Shown here: in pieces, positions 8,210 through 18,348 of the stretch | How positions within the stretch are numbered: position 1 is the stretch's first letter | How the letters are laid out: every line of letters begins with the position of its first letter | Source of the DNA: Oscillospiraceae bacterium | GTDB taxonomy: Bacteria > Bacillota > Clostridia > Oscillospirales > Oscillospiraceae | Assembly: GCA_910575505.1 (NCBI GenBank) | Contig: CAJTFK010000002.1 | Location: 1-64,000, forward strand | DNA length: 64,000 nt | Direction: 5' to 3' | Notes under the pieces: generated by a model | What the model saw: only the letters and a program-made list of their open reading frames with translations | The model's database searches: none | Told to the model about the DNA's origin: nothing | Made by a program: the position numbers and the translations under genes

Positions 8210-10474
8210 TCAGATTTTTTTCACTCTGGACTTGATGGTCTTGGTGCTCTCCTTCTCTTTCGCGCTCTCCTTCTCTCCCGCGCCCTCCTTCTCTTTTGCG
8301 GGCGCTTCCGTCTTCTGCTCCGCCTTGGGTTTCCTTCCTGTTTTTTTCACAGTCTTGGCGCTCTTCTCCAGAGAGGGCTCGCCCTCCTGTTCCGCCTTCG
8401 GCTTCCGGCCTCTTCTTTTGGCGGGCCCGGCGTCTCCGGCGTCCCCGCTCTCCCTGGCTTTCCCGGTCTCCCCGGCCTTGGGGCTCCGGATGGATTTCAG
8501 GACCTGGGCCGCCTTTTGGCCCGCGGACGCCTTGGCCGTCTCGCTGACGGTCTCCTCCGCCTCGGTCTCCACAGCCTTATTCGCCTTCCTGGGCTTGGGA
8601 AGGGTTCCCTCGCCCCGGAGGAACACCGCGCCGAAGGCGGGGATCTTGATGGCGGCGGACTGCTCCTTGCCGTGGGACTCGATGCTCTCCACCTTTACGG
8701 GTTCGACGTCTCCAAAACCGGCGCCGCCATAGATTTCCGCGTCGGTATTGAAGATCGGGCGATACTGCCGGTGGGCAGGAACGCCCACCCGATAATCCTC
8801 GTAAGTATTGGGGGAGAAGTTGATGGCGCACATGATGTCGCGGCCCTTTTTATCTTTGCGGAGGAAGACCACCACGTTGTTGTGGTTGTCGTCCACCACC
8901 AGCCACTCAAAGCCCTCCCAGCTGAAATCCACCTCCCAGAGGGCGGGTTCCTTTTTGTAGAAGGCGTTGGCGTCCTTGAAGAAGCGGTGAATCTTCTGGT
9001 TGGCGTCATTCTCCAGCAGATACCAGTCCAGCTGCTCCTTGTCGTTCCACTCGTGCCACTGGCCCAGCTCCGCGCCCATGAAGAGCAGCTTCTTGCCGGG
9101 GTGGGCCAGAAGGTAGGCGTAGAAGCCCCGGGTGCAGCGGAGCTGGTTTTCGTAGTCTCCCGGCATCTTGCCCACCACGGAGCCCTTCATGTGAACCACC
9201 TCGTCGTGGGAGATGGGCAGCACGAAATTCTCCGAAAAAGCGTACATCATGGAGAAGGTGATATCCTTATGATGGTGCTGGCGGAAGAAGGGGTCCAGCT
9301 TCAGATAGTGGCACATGTCGTTCATCCAGCCCATGTTCCACTTGAGGTTGAAGCCCAGGCCGCCAATGTCGGCAGGACGGCTGACCATGGGCCAGGCAGT
9401 GGATTCCTCGGCGATCATCATCACGCCGGGCTTCACGCCGAAGGCCATGGTGTTGAGCTCCCGGAGGAAGTCGATGGCCTCCAGATTCTCGTGTCCGCCG
9501 TATTTGTTGGGGCTCCACGCGCCGCCCTGGCGGTCATAGTCCAGATAGAGCATGGAGGCCACGGCGTCCACCCGGAGTCCGTCGATGTGGCACTCCTCCA
9601 GCCAGAACCGGGCAGAGGAGAACAGGAAGCTCTTGACCTCCGGGCGGCCGTAGTCAAAGACCCGGGTGCCCCAGGAGGCGTGCTCCCATTTGTTGGGGTC
9701 GCTGTACTCATAACAGCAGCCGCCGTCAAACTGATAGAGGCCGTGGGCGTCCTTGCAGAAATGAGAGGGCACCCAGTCCAGAATCACGGCGATGCCGTTT
9801 TTGTGCATGTGATTCACGAACCACATGAAGTCCTTGGGCGTACCGTACCGGGACGTGGGGGCGAACCAGCCGGTGGCCTGATAGCCCCAGGACCCGTCAA
9901 AGGGATGCTCCAGAACCGGCATCAGCTCGATGGCGGTATAGCCCATTTCCCTGACATAAGCGCCCAGCTCCACGGCAAGGTCCTTGTAATCGTAGAAATC
10001 GCCGTTTTCCCGCTTCTTCCAGGAGCCCAGATGGACCTCGTAGATATTCAGCGGAGAATCATAGACCTGGTGCCTGGCCTGTTTGGCCAGAAAGGCGGCG
10101 TCCGTCCACTTGAAGCCCTGGATATCATAGAGCTTGCTGGCGGTATTGGGCCGGGTCTCGCTGTGAAAGCTGTAGGGGTCTGCTTTCAGGCGGGTCTCAC
10201 CGTCAGAGCCGACGACGGCGTATTTATAGGCGCCGTACTCCGTCAGACCGGGAATGAACCCCTCCCAGATCTCGCCCTTGCGGACCAGCCGGTGTTCTCC
10301 GGCCTTCCAGTTGTTGAAGTCTCCGACCACAGATACCGTCTGCGCGTGGGGCGCCCAGACCCGGAAGCCCCAGCCCTTGACGCCGCGCTTTTCCGTGGGG
10401 TGCGCACCGAAGTACCGCCAGCCGTCCGTCAGGGTGCCGGAATGGAACCGTTCAGTGGGATTGTTTTTTGCCAT
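8210..10474 (-). CDS. glgB: 1,4-alpha-glucan branching enzyme with Lys/Glu-rich tail carrying AT-hook-like motifs
   Basis: A GH13/CBM48 branching enzyme of 754 residues, first gene of the glycogen locus. The CBM48 domain is N-terminal ([12 protein letters not shown] near residue 33). The catalytic barrel shows LDWVPSHF, the nucleophile region [12 protein letters not shown], the acid/base region IAEESTAWP and the transition-state region [10 protein letters not shown]. The enzyme core ends near residue 620. The last 134 residues are low-complexity and rich in K, E, A and S, with RRGRKPK (about 687-693) and GRKPK (about 713-717), which resemble AT-hook cores. The translation start has upstream AGGTTGACTT but only a modest ribosome site. 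A sigma-A promoter lies about 200 nt upstream. Confidence 0.96.
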   Translation of the reverse strand: MAKNNPTERFHSGTLTDGWRYFGAHPTEKRGVKGWGFRVWAPHAQTVSVVGDFNNWKAGEHRLVRKGEIWEGFIPGLTEYGAYKYAVVGSDGETRLKADPYSFHSETRPNTASKLYDIQGFKWTDAAFLAKQARHQVYDSPLNIYEVHLGSWKKRENGDFYDYKDLAVELGAYVREMGYTAIELMPVLEHPFDGSWGYQATGWFAPTSRYGTPKDFMWFVNHMHKNGIAVILDWVPSHFCKDAHGLYQFDGGCCYEYSDPNKWEHASWGTRVFDYGRPEVKSFLFSSARFWLEECHIDGLRVDAVASMLYLDYDRQGGAWSPNKYGGHENLEAIDFLRELNTMAFGVKPGVMMIAEESTAWPMVSRPADIGGLGFNLKWNMGWMNDMCHYLKLDPFFRQHHHKDITFSMMYAFSENFVLPISHDEVVHMKGSVVGKMPGDYENQLRCTRGFYAYLLAHPGKKLLFMGAELGQWHEWNDKEQLDWYLLENDANQKIHRFFKDANAFYKKEPALWEVDFSWEGFEWLVVDDNHNNVVVFLRKDKKGRDIMCAINFSPNTYEDYRVGVPAHRQYRPIFNTDAEIYGGAGFGDVEPVKVESIESHGKEQSAAIKIPAFGAVFLRGEGTLPKPRKANKAVETEAEETVSETAKASAGQKAAQVLKSIRSPKAGETGKARESGDAGDAGPAKRRGRKPKAEQEGEPSLEKSAKTVKKTGRKPKAEQKTEAPAKEKEGAGEKESAKEKESTKTIKSRVKKI

Positions 10475-10666
10475 AAGTCAACCTCCGTGCAGAGCCGGCC
10501 GCCAGAAGAACCGGGAAACGGAGCGCCGTCCCTCCGAAATCCGTCTGTCCGCGCCGCGCCGCTTTTGCGGCGAGCGGCCCGCCGATTTCCAGCGCCTTCC
10601 CCGGCGCTGTTTTCCGCCTCGCGCTCCGCGGCGCGGCAGGCTTTTTGTCAGTCCTTCCAAATTATT
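10475..10666 (-). other. Long GC-rich 5' leader of glgB
   Basis: Between the probable transcription start near 10667 and the glgB ATG there are about 190 nt able to form several GC-rich hairpins (for example GCCGC ... GCGGC arms near 10560-10600). No known riboswitch class was recognised. Confidence 0.4.
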
Positions 10667-10673
10667 CTTTACC

Positions 10674-10702
10674 ATTATACTTCTTCCTGAAAATACCGTC
10701 AA
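10674..10702 (-). promoter_or_regulatory. Sigma-A promoter of glgBCD
   Basis: Minus strand TTGACG, 17-bp spacer, TATAAT; perfect -10 and correct spacing. Confidence 0.8.
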
Positions 10703-10918
10703 GGATGGACCTGTCGAAAAAACGGGGGCAGTTTTAGTGCAATCCTCCAAATTCAAGGGCAAATAGACGGTATTTTGTCCATTTCCGACAAAACAGGCCC
10801 TTAGGTCTAAAAATATTCCTCATTTCTTTTTTCAAATCTGCCGGCAAAGGTAAACGATTTTCTGAGATCATACCGCTCTTTTCTCAAATTCGCGGAAGAG
10901 GAACCAGGAAAGAGGCAC

Positions 10919-10947
10919 TTGACAGTGTCCGCGATTCCGTCCATAAT
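10919..10947 (+). promoter_or_regulatory. Sigma-A promoter upstream of the 106-residue membrane protein gene
   Basis: TTGACA, 17-bp spacer, CATAAT, about 70 nt ahead of ATG 11020. The rest of 10703-10918 shows no gene. Confidence 0.65.
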
Positions 10948-11019
10948 GATGCCCACAAAGGCGGCGGACAGGCTTTGGAGAAGCCGCCGCAAAAGAACAG
11001 TGGAAAAGGAGACAGCGTT

Positions 11020-11340
11020 ATGCAATATCTGATTTTAGCCGTCCTGATTTACCTTGTCATTTACATGCTCGACTTCAAGGGCTACCGGAGAGACGGAAAG
11101 CGGTGGGCAAAAATCATAGAGCTGGAACAGTATCTCAGCAAAAACGGCTTGCAGCGCGATGCTTCCCAGTATCGCAAGCTGCGGAGGGATGCCCGGAAGA
11201 AAGCGCACATCGCAAGAAATCTCGACGCCTTCGAACAGAGCCTGTGGGAAATCGAGGACAGAGACTACAGCGCACGAAAGACGCAGGAGTCGCTGAACGA
11301 GCTGAACAAGCGGCTGTTTGACCTTCGGATGCGGCTCTAA
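11020..11340 (+). CDS. Hypothetical membrane-anchored coiled protein, 106 aa
   Basis: ATG 11020 has AAAAGGAGA 7 nt upstream; a TTG at 10975 has no such site. The N-terminal 14 residues (YLILAVLIYLVIYML) form one membrane segment. The rest is a highly charged, probably helical cytoplasmic part rich in R, K, E and Q (for example KLRRDARKKAHIAR). No family recognised. The stop codon TAA (11338-11340) lies inside the left terminal repeat of a MITE-like element, so the element may have replaced the original 3' end. Confidence 0.7.
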   Translation: MQYLILAVLIYLVIYMLDFKGYRRDGKRWAKIIELEQYLSKNGLQRDASQYRKLRRDARKKAHIARNLDAFEQSLWEIEDRDYSARKTQESLNELNKRLFDLRMRL

Positions 11341-11505
11341 GAGCCTGATTAAAATCCATCGAAACGCCGTCACAGGGCATCTTTTTCCGCCGATGCTGCG
11401 TTGGTTTGACTTGAAATCCGCCAGGATTCCTGCGTCAAACCGCCTTGCCCGACAAAAAAATCTGCCCCAATCCGGCACTCCGCCGGATTTTAAACAGGCT
11501 CTAAG
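11337..11505 (+). mobile_element. MITE-like element, copy A
   Basis: About 169 bp with imperfect terminal inverted repeats: left CTAAGAGCCTGATTAAAATC, right end reading (reverse complement) CTTAGAGCCTGTTTAAAATC. It has no coding capacity. It aligns along its whole length with the reverse complement of 40064-40231 and, more loosely, with 48129-48292; shared internal blocks include TTGAAATCCG, CAGGATTC and CTGCCCCAATCCGGCA. This is a small non-autonomous element family. Confidence 0.8.
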
Positions 11506-11555
11506 GGGACGCCGTCCCCCATTGTTCAAAGATTTTAAAACCGAGAGGACCACGC

Positions 11556-12365
11556 ATGGGATTTCTCACATCCGCCGTCTTGGACGGCTTTCCCCTGTGG
11601 GTTGTGCTGCTGATTTGCCTGGGGGTGTTTCTGGCGTCCTTCATGGACGCCATTGCCGGGGGCGGCGGCGTCATCTCCGCCCCCACCCACCTGATTGCCT
11701 TCGGTGATCTCCCGGCGTCCTACGCCCTGGGCACCAACAAGGTTTCCGCCTGCCTGGGCACCATATTTTCCACCGCCCGCTTTATCAAAAGCGGCTATGT
11801 GAACTGGCCGCTCTTCGGTCCCTCCGTCGTCTTTTCCCTGGCGGGGTCCGTGGCGGGGACCTGGCTCCAGCACCGGACGCCGGATGCGGTGCTGAAATAC
11901 ATGCTGCTTCTGGTCCTGCCGGCGGTGGCCTTCCTCACCCTCCGGAATCACGACTGGCCCGACGAGCCGAGGGACATCAGCCCCGTCCGGCAGAGAATCA
12001 TCGTTTGGGCCGCTGCCTTTTTCATCGGCGGCTACGATGGGTATTACGGTCCCGGTACCGGGACCTTCCTGATGATTCTTTTTATCCGGGCCGCAAAGCT
12101 GGACACCCGCCACGCCGCCGGCGGCGTGAAGGTCATCAATCTGGCCTCCAACCTGGGCAGTCTGGCGGTCCAGCTGAAAACGGGCTATGTGTTCCTGGGT
12201 GTGGGCCTCACCGCCTCCCTGGCCTCCATCGCCGGGCACTACCTGGGGTCCGGGCTGGCCATCAAAAACGGCAGCCGCATCGTCCGGCCCACGGTCATCA
12301 TCGTGCTGCACCTGCTGACGGTGAAAATCGGCAGCGAGCTGCTCTTCCCGGAGTTCTGGGGGTAG
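11556..12365 (+). CDS. TauE/SafE (TSUP) family membrane exporter
   Basis: A 269-residue polytopic membrane protein with about eight hydrophobic segments. The family signature appears twice, as expected from the internal duplication: ASFMDAIAGGGGVISAP near residue 29 and GGYDGYYGPGTGTFL near residue 157, each followed by an N-K or K-V-bearing helix (LGTNKVSA, GGVKVINL). TSUP proteins move sulfite, sulfoacetate or other organosulfur or organic anions; the substrate here cannot be read from sequence. ATG 11556 is preceded by GAGAGGA. It lies directly after the MITE-like element. Confidence 0.9.
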   Translation: MGFLTSAVLDGFPLWVVLLICLGVFLASFMDAIAGGGGVISAPTHLIAFGDLPASYALGTNKVSACLGTIFSTARFIKSGYVNWPLFGPSVVFSLAGSVAGTWLQHRTPDAVLKYMLLLVLPAVAFLTLRNHDWPDEPRDISPVRQRIIVWAAAFFIGGYDGYYGPGTGTFLMILFIRAAKLDTRHAAGGVKVINLASNLGSLAVQLKTGYVFLGVGLTASLASIAGHYLGSGLAIKNGSRIVRPTVIIVLHLLTVKIGSELLFPEFWG

Positions 12366-12432
12366 ACGCAGGCTTTTGTTGACCCCCTTAAAAAAGCGGC
12401 TTTATTTTAACCGGCGGCAACAAATATGTATG

Positions 12433-12460
12433 TTGACTTTTGGAAAAAAAAGAGTAGATT
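12433..12460 (+). promoter_or_regulatory. Possible promoter for the 85-residue membrane protein gene
   Basis: TTGACT, 16-bp A-rich spacer, TAGATT. Plausible but weak -10; the leader would be about 125 nt. Nothing else was seen in 12366-12592. Confidence 0.4.
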
Positions 12461-12592
12461 GAATATGCTGGCAATTCCATATAATGGATATCCATGAGAG
12501 ACTTTCAAAGGAGCATCCAGCTACTGCCCTTTACGAGCGAATGGTAATGAATTGAGAAGCTGACCCTCATCTTATATTTTTAAAGGAGATTT

Positions 12593-12850
12593 ATGATTAT
12601 GGACAACAAACATTTGAAAGGAATCAAGCGTCTCTGTCTCTCAATTTGTTTCCTGTCCTCCTTCCTCCTTTGTGCCGCTTTTGCCGCCGGCTTCTTTCCC
12701 CATATCGCCGAAAAATTATGGCCGAAATGGATTGCGCGCGCATACGGTCTGGCCGTGACCTTCATCATTCTCGATTCGCTGTCTGCGTTAAGTCATATTC
12801 GCAAATACATACAAGAGCAAAATGCGGACTCGAACACCCAGGATGACTGA
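12593..12850 (+). CDS. Small two-helix membrane protein, 85 aa
   Basis: Start ATG 12593 has AAAGGAG 4 nt upstream; ATG 12599 is an alternative. There are two hydrophobic segments (LCLSICFLSSFLLCAAFAAG and a second near residues 50-64, LAVTFIILDSLSAL), a short loop with a Trp-Pro-Lys-Trp, and a charged C-terminus ending in DSNTQDD. No family recognised. It is followed by a strong hairpin, so it is probably monocistronic. Confidence 0.6.
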   Translation: MIMDNKHLKGIKRLCLSICFLSSFLLCAAFAAGFFPHIAEKLWPKWIARAYGLAVTFIILDSLSALSHIRKYIQEQNADSNTQDD

Positions 12851-12881
12851 ACCAGCGTCCTTTTCCTGATCATACGGCAAA

Positions 12882-12917
12882 AACCGGGGGACCCGCAGGG
12901 GGCCCCCGGCCTCTTTA
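12882..12917 (+). terminator. Intrinsic terminator
   Basis: GC-rich stem CCGGGGG / CCCCCGG with an inner CCC/GGG, followed by CTCTTTATC. Confidence 0.7.
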
Positions 12918-12968
12918 TCCCTTCCGGTTCCGGCTGTTTTTAAAAAATTTCCGTATCAGTGAGATTTT

Positions 12969-12997
12969 TTGCCCCGCTGATGGATATTCCCTATAGA
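12969..12997 (+). promoter_or_regulatory. Candidate promoter of the ECF sigma operon
   Basis: TTGCCC, 17-bp spacer, TATAGA, about 40 nt before GTG 13042. It could equally be an ECF-type promoter; no autoregulatory motif was established. Confidence 0.45.
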
Positions 12998-13041
12998 AAG
13001 GCCTTTCAACCCAAGCCCATAACAAGCGAGGTGAAGCGCGT

Positions 13042-13524
13042 GTGACGGATCAGGCATTTCAGGCGGCGGTGGAGCGCTATGCCGACACGGTGTTCCGGCT
13101 GGCATACAGTTATCTGAAAAACCGGGCCGACGCGGAGGACGTGATGCAGGAAGCCCTGCTGAAGCTCTATACCGAAGCCAGGACCTTTGAGACCCCGGAC
13201 CATGAAAAGCACTGGCTGCTCCGGGTAGCCGTGAACGAATGCAGGCGGCTGCTCCGCTCCCCCTGGAGGAGGCGGACCGGCCCTCTGGAGGAGGCGGGGG
13301 AGACGGCGGTCTTTGACCGCCCCGCCCAGACAGAGCTGTTCCGGCAGGTGATGTCTCTGCCCCCCAAGTACCGGGCGGCGGTGTATCTCCACTATTACGA
13401 GGGCTACCCCGTCAAGGAGATTGCCGCTCTGCTGGGGGCCAACACGTCTACCGTTCAGACCTGGCTGATGCGGGCCAGGGGACAGCTGCAAACAAAACTG
13501 AAGGAGGCAGAAGCCTATGATTGA
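13042..13524 (+). CDS. ECF-type RNA polymerase sigma factor
   Basis: A 160-residue sigma-70 family factor starting with GTG behind GCGAGGTGAAG. Region 2 is near residues 10-75 (VFRLAYSYLKNRADAEDVMQ, which contains the -10 recognition helix). Region 4 is near residues 100-155 (LPPKYRAAVYLHYYEGYPVK, then a helix-turn-helix ALLGANTSTVQTWLMRAR). It directs RNA polymerase to a small regulon and is normally held inactive by a membrane partner. The downstream gene overlaps by 8 bp and encodes that probable partner. Confidence 0.93.
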   Translation: MTDQAFQAAVERYADTVFRLAYSYLKNRADAEDVMQEALLKLYTEARTFETPDHEKHWLLRVAVNECRRLLRSPWRRRTGPLEEAGETAVFDRPAQTELFRQVMSLPPKYRAAVYLHYYEGYPVKEIAALLGANTSTVQTWLMRARGQLQTKLKEAEAYD

Positions 13525-14083
13525 CGAGAAACTTTACCGTGAGACATTTTCCCGGCTCCGGGCCTCCGACGAGGCAAAACAGGAGGTTATCATGCGTACT
13601 GCTGACATGAATGAAAAGAAGACCCGCCGGCCCCTGAAGGCCCTGAGGGCCGCGGCCATCGCCGCCATGCTCACCGTGGCCCTGGCGGTCACCGCCAACG
13701 CCGCCAGCAACGGCGCGCTGTTTGAGAACCTGCGCATCGTCTGGCAGAACGACTCTCAGATCATGCTGGAGGACAATCAGGGACATCAGGTGCTGGTTTC
13801 CGGCGTCTTCGCGGACGCGGAACTCCGGGACGGAAAGCTGGTACTGACCGTGGACGGCACGGAAACCGACATCACCCAGGAGATTGAGGAACACGGCACG
13901 TACAACTCCACCGTGAAAACCGCCGACGGCCGGGATGTGGCCGTCACCGTCACCGGCACCCTGGAGGACTGCGAGGTTCAGCTTTCCTCCAGGGACGGGG
14001 ATATGGATTATAACGTGGCTGCCGAGAGCTCCACTGTTGCGGAAAGCCACACCAGCGTAACTGCAACTACCGTCACGGATTAA
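13517..14083 (+). CDS. Probable anti-sigma / sigma-associated membrane protein
   Basis: A 188-residue protein, start ATG 13517 (GGAGGCAGAAGCCT upstream) inside the end of the sigma gene. The N-terminal 43 residues are cytoplasmic and charged. One membrane segment follows (AAAIAAMLTVALAVTANAAS, about 44-63), then an extracytoplasmic domain of about 125 residues with a Thr/Ser-rich end. The arrangement and translational overlap match ECF/anti-sigma pairs of Clostridia (DUF4179-like architecture), but I did not see a clear anti-sigma zinc motif. The sensing signal is unknown. Confidence 0.65.
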   Translation: MIDEKLYRETFSRLRASDEAKQEVIMRTADMNEKKTRRPLKALRAAAIAAMLTVALAVTANAASNGALFENLRIVWQNDSQIMLEDNQGHQVLVSGVFADAELRDGKLVLTVDGTETDITQEIEEHGTYNSTVKTADGRDVAVTVTGTLEDCEVQLSSRDGDMDYNVAAESSTVAESHTSVTATTVTD

Positions 14084-14088
14084 ACGAA

Positions 14089-14121
14089 AAACCGCCGGAG
14101 GGCCAAGCCCTCCGGCGGTTC
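14089..14121. terminator. Shared convergent terminator
   Basis: Perfect stem AACCGCCGGAGGG / CCCTCCGGCGGTT between the anti-sigma gene and glnS. It can act in both directions. Confidence 0.8.
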
Positions 14122-14135
14122 CTCAATATCCGGAC

Positions 14136-15824
14136 TTATTTCTTAAAGCTGTCCTTCAGGCTGACGCTGCGGTTGAACACCAGGCATCCCGGTGCGCTGT
14201 CCTTGCTGTCCAGGCAGAAATAGCCCTGCCGCAGAAACTGGAAATTGGCCGGGGCCTTCGCCTCCGCCAGAGAGGCCTCCACCTTGCAGCCGGTGAGAAT
14301 CTCCAGAGAACGTGGGTTCAGGCACTCCAGGAAATCCTTGTCGGCGGCGTCGGGGTTCTCGTCGGAAAAAAGATTGTCATACAGGCGCACCTCTGCGTCC
14401 GCCGCGTCGGCGGCGTTGACCCAGTGGATGGTGGCCCCCTTCACCTTCCGGCCGTCGGCAGGGTCGCCGCCCCGGCTGTCCGGGTCGTACTCACAGAGGA
14501 TCTCCGTCACATTCCCCGCCTCATCCTTCACGCAGCCGGTGCAGCGGATGAGATAGGCTCCCTTCAGGCGGCACTCCGGGCCGCCGGGGTAGAGCCGCTT
14601 GTACTTGGGCACCGGGGTCTCCAGAAAGTCGTCGGCCTCCACCCAGAGCGCGCGGGAGAAGGACACCTCCCGGGTTCCGGCGGCGGGATCCACCGGGTTG
14701 TTTTCCACGGTGACGGTCTCCGTCTTTCCCTCGGGATAGTTGGTAACCGTCAGCTTCACAGGCTGCAAAACGGCCATGACCCGTTCCGCCGAGGCGTTCA
14801 GGTCCTCCCGCAGGCAGTGCTCCAAAAATCCGTATTCCACCACGTTGGCGGACTTGGCCACGCCGATGCGCTCGCAGAAGTTCCGGATGGACCGGGGCGT
14901 GTAGCCCCGGCGGCGGAGACCGCAGAGGGTTGGCATCCGGGGATCGTCCCAGCCGGAGACCCGGCCCTCCTCCACCAGGCGGCGAAGCTTGCGCTTGCTC
15001 ATCACGGTGTGGTCGATTCCCAGCCGCGCGAACTCAATCTGGCGGGGTCTGGCAGGCAGCTCACAGTTCTGAATCACCCAGTCGTAAAGGGGCCGGTGGG
15101 CCTCAAACTCCAGGGAACAGAGACTGTGGGTCACTCCCTCCAGAGCATCCTGAATGGGGTGGGCAAAATCGTACATGGGGTAGATGCACCACTTCGTCCC
15201 GTGGCGGTGGTGGGGCAGATGGTTGATGCGGTAGAGCACCGGGTCCCGCATGTTGAAATTGCCGCTGGCCAGGTCAATTTTCGCCCGGAGGGTCATGGTT
15301 CCGTCGGCAAACTCCCCGGCCCGCATCCGCCGGAACAGGTCCAGGCTCTCCTCCATGGGCCGGTCCCGGTAGGGGCTCCGGGCGGGGACGCCGATGCCGC
15401 CCCGGTATTCCTTGAATTCCTCCGGCGTCAGCTGGCAGACGTAGGCCAGGCCCTTTTTAATCAGGCCCTCCGCCTGGCGGTAATCCTCCTCAAAATAATC
15501 GGACCCGTAGAAGAAGCGGTCCCCCCAGTCAAAGCCCAGCCAGTGGATGTCCTCCTTGATGGCCTCCACGAACTCCTCGTCCTCCTTGGTGGGGTTGGTG
15601 TCGTCCATCCGGAGGTTGCAGAGACCGCCGTATTTTTCGGCGGTGCCGAAGTCGATGGTCAGGGCCTTGCAGTGGCCGATGTGGAGATAGCCGTTGGGCT
15701 CGGGGGGGAAGCGGGTGTGAACGGTCATGCCCTCGAACTGCCCGCCGGGGGCGATGTCCTCGTCAATGAAAGCATGGATAAAGTTCCGGCTCTCGGTTTC
15801 CGGCGTTCTGATTTCCTCTGCCAT
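14136..15824 (-). CDS. glnS: Glutaminyl-tRNA synthetase
   Basis: A class I aminoacyl-tRNA synthetase that charges tRNA-Gln directly. About 562 residues from the ATG near 15824, preceded by GGGAGG; a longer reading from 15890 would run over the promoter. The HIGH motif appears as NGYLHIGHCKA, and KMSKS as VMSKRKL. The C-terminal anticodon-binding beta-barrels are present and end in VSLKDSFKK. Length is normal. Presence of GlnRS is notable because many Firmicutes rely only on GatCAB; gut Clostridia often have GlnRS. Confidence 0.97.
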   Translation of the reverse strand: MAEEIRTPETESRNFIHAFIDEDIAPGGQFEGMTVHTRFPPEPNGYLHIGHCKALTIDFGTAEKYGGLCNLRMDDTNPTKEDEEFVEAIKEDIHWLGFDWGDRFFYGSDYFEEDYRQAEGLIKKGLAYVCQLTPEEFKEYRGGIGVPARSPYRDRPMEESLDLFRRMRAGEFADGTMTLRAKIDLASGNFNMRDPVLYRINHLPHHRHGTKWCIYPMYDFAHPIQDALEGVTHSLCSLEFEAHRPLYDWVIQNCELPARPRQIEFARLGIDHTVMSKRKLRRLVEEGRVSGWDDPRMPTLCGLRRRGYTPRSIRNFCERIGVAKSANVVEYGFLEHCLREDLNASAERVMAVLQPVKLTVTNYPEGKTETVTVENNPVDPAAGTREVSFSRALWVEADDFLETPVPKYKRLYPGGPECRLKGAYLIRCTGCVKDEAGNVTEILCEYDPDSRGGDPADGRKVKGATIHWVNAADAADAEVRLYDNLFSDENPDAADKDFLECLNPRSLEILTGCKVEASLAEAKAPANFQFLRQGYFCLDSKDSAPGCLVFNRSVSLKDSFKK

Positions 15825-15861
15825 AGCAGCGTCCTCCCACTGTTCAATAAAATGACACTTT

Positions 15862-15890
15862 ATTATACAAGACCGGCGGAGGGATTGCAA
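15862..15890 (-). promoter_or_regulatory. Sigma-A promoter of glnS
   Basis: Minus strand TTGCAA, 17-bp spacer, TATAAT, with a leader of about 30 nt. It lies back to back with the promoter at 15942-15970. Confidence 0.75.
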
Positions 15891-15941
15891 GGGGAAGTTT
15901 CAAGAGGGGAATGTCCCGCCGGAGCCGGCCGGTGAAACGGA

Positions 15942-15970
15942 TTGACTTCCCCCGGGCCCCGTGGTATAGT
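15942..15970 (+). promoter_or_regulatory. Sigma-A promoter of the gene at 16019
   Basis: TTGACT, 17-bp spacer, TATAGT. Confidence 0.75.
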
Positions 15971-16018
15971 TGACGCCGTCAGAAACATCATCGGATGAAA
16001 GCATGGGAGGGATTCGGG

Positions 16019-16381
16019 ATGCAGGAACCCGTTCTGAAAATACAAACATTAGGCGCGCCGCCAGAGGGCTTTGAATGCGATGTTTTTCCCGGAGACGAGG
16101 GCTTTCCTCCTGATGAAATCCTCAATTTGTGGGAGGACTATCAGGACGCGGCAGACTCCATCACCCGGCCGGTTACATGGGAGGAGGCGGAGATTCTGAT
16201 AAAATGCTGTCCCACAGATCACATGGCGGGAATTGAATGGACCATTCTGCACAGCATCGAAAGCGTTTTCAAGCCTGAGGCGGCAGAGGACTTCCGGGCC
16301 CTGATTGAGACCTGCAACTCGGACATGATGAAGACCATGCTGCTGGAACGGCTTCAAAATTATATCAGCAGCAGGAAATGA
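16019..16381 (+). CDS. Hypothetical acidic protein, 120 aa
   Basis: ATG 16019 has GGGAGGG 7 nt upstream; an ATG at 15995 is less well placed. The product is soluble and acidic, with no signal peptide or membrane segment, and contains a Trp-rich middle (LWEDYQDAADS, VTWEEAE, IEWTILHSIES). It looks like an immunity-type or regulatory alpha-helical protein, but no family was recognised. It has its own promoter and a strong terminator, so it stands alone between glnS and groEL. Confidence 0.7.
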   Translation: MQEPVLKIQTLGAPPEGFECDVFPGDEGFPPDEILNLWEDYQDAADSITRPVTWEEAEILIKCCPTDHMAGIEWTILHSIESVFKPEAAEDFRALIETCNSDMMKTMLLERLQNYISSRK

Positions 16382-16440
16382 CCGCTTTCAGTATACCGGC
16401 GGCCCGCTCTCGGAGAGAACCGCCGCCCGGAGGCGGAAGA

Positions 16441-16470
16441 AAGCCGCAGGCCCTTGGGCCTGCGGCTTTG
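16441..16470. terminator. Bidirectional terminator between hypothetical gene and groEL
   Basis: Perfect 13-bp stem AAGCCGCAGGCCC / GGGCCTGCGGCTT with a TT loop. It probably ends both convergent units. Confidence 0.8.
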
Positions 16471-16486
16471 TGTCGCTGATATGCGC

Positions 16487-18157
<1,671 letters not shown>

Positions 18158-18168
18158 TTAGATTCCCC

Positions 18169-18305
18169 CGCCAGTGACGTTGGTCACTGGCGCCGCCGCT
18201 CCCGGCGGCTGGGGTCCCGGTATTTTCGCCACGCACATGCCGCGGCGAAAATGATTTTACTTTATTTCTCCGCATCCGCGGAGAAACCAGGGGCAAGCCC
18301 CTTGG
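18169..18305 (-). repeat. Five consecutive hairpins in the groES-groEL spacer
   Basis: Inverted repeats: CGCCAGTGAC/GTCACTGGCG (18169-18192), GCCGCC/GGCGGC (about 18193-18209), ATTTTCGCC/GGCGAAAAT (18222-18252), TTTCTCCGC/GCGGAGAAA (18265-18286), CCAGGGGC/GCCCCTTGG (18287-18305). None has a terminator-like U tract on the minus strand. This could be a decayed palindromic repeat unit, or structure for mRNA processing or differential expression of groEL. Confidence 0.75.
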
Positions 18306-18348
18306 AACCCCGCCGCGCACCGAATACGCGGCGTGCTCCCCCTTGCAA

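Noticed and set aside
18169-18305. Riboswitch between groES and groEL
   Set aside because: The hairpins are simple and isolated; no aptamer-like conserved core or expression platform was recognised.
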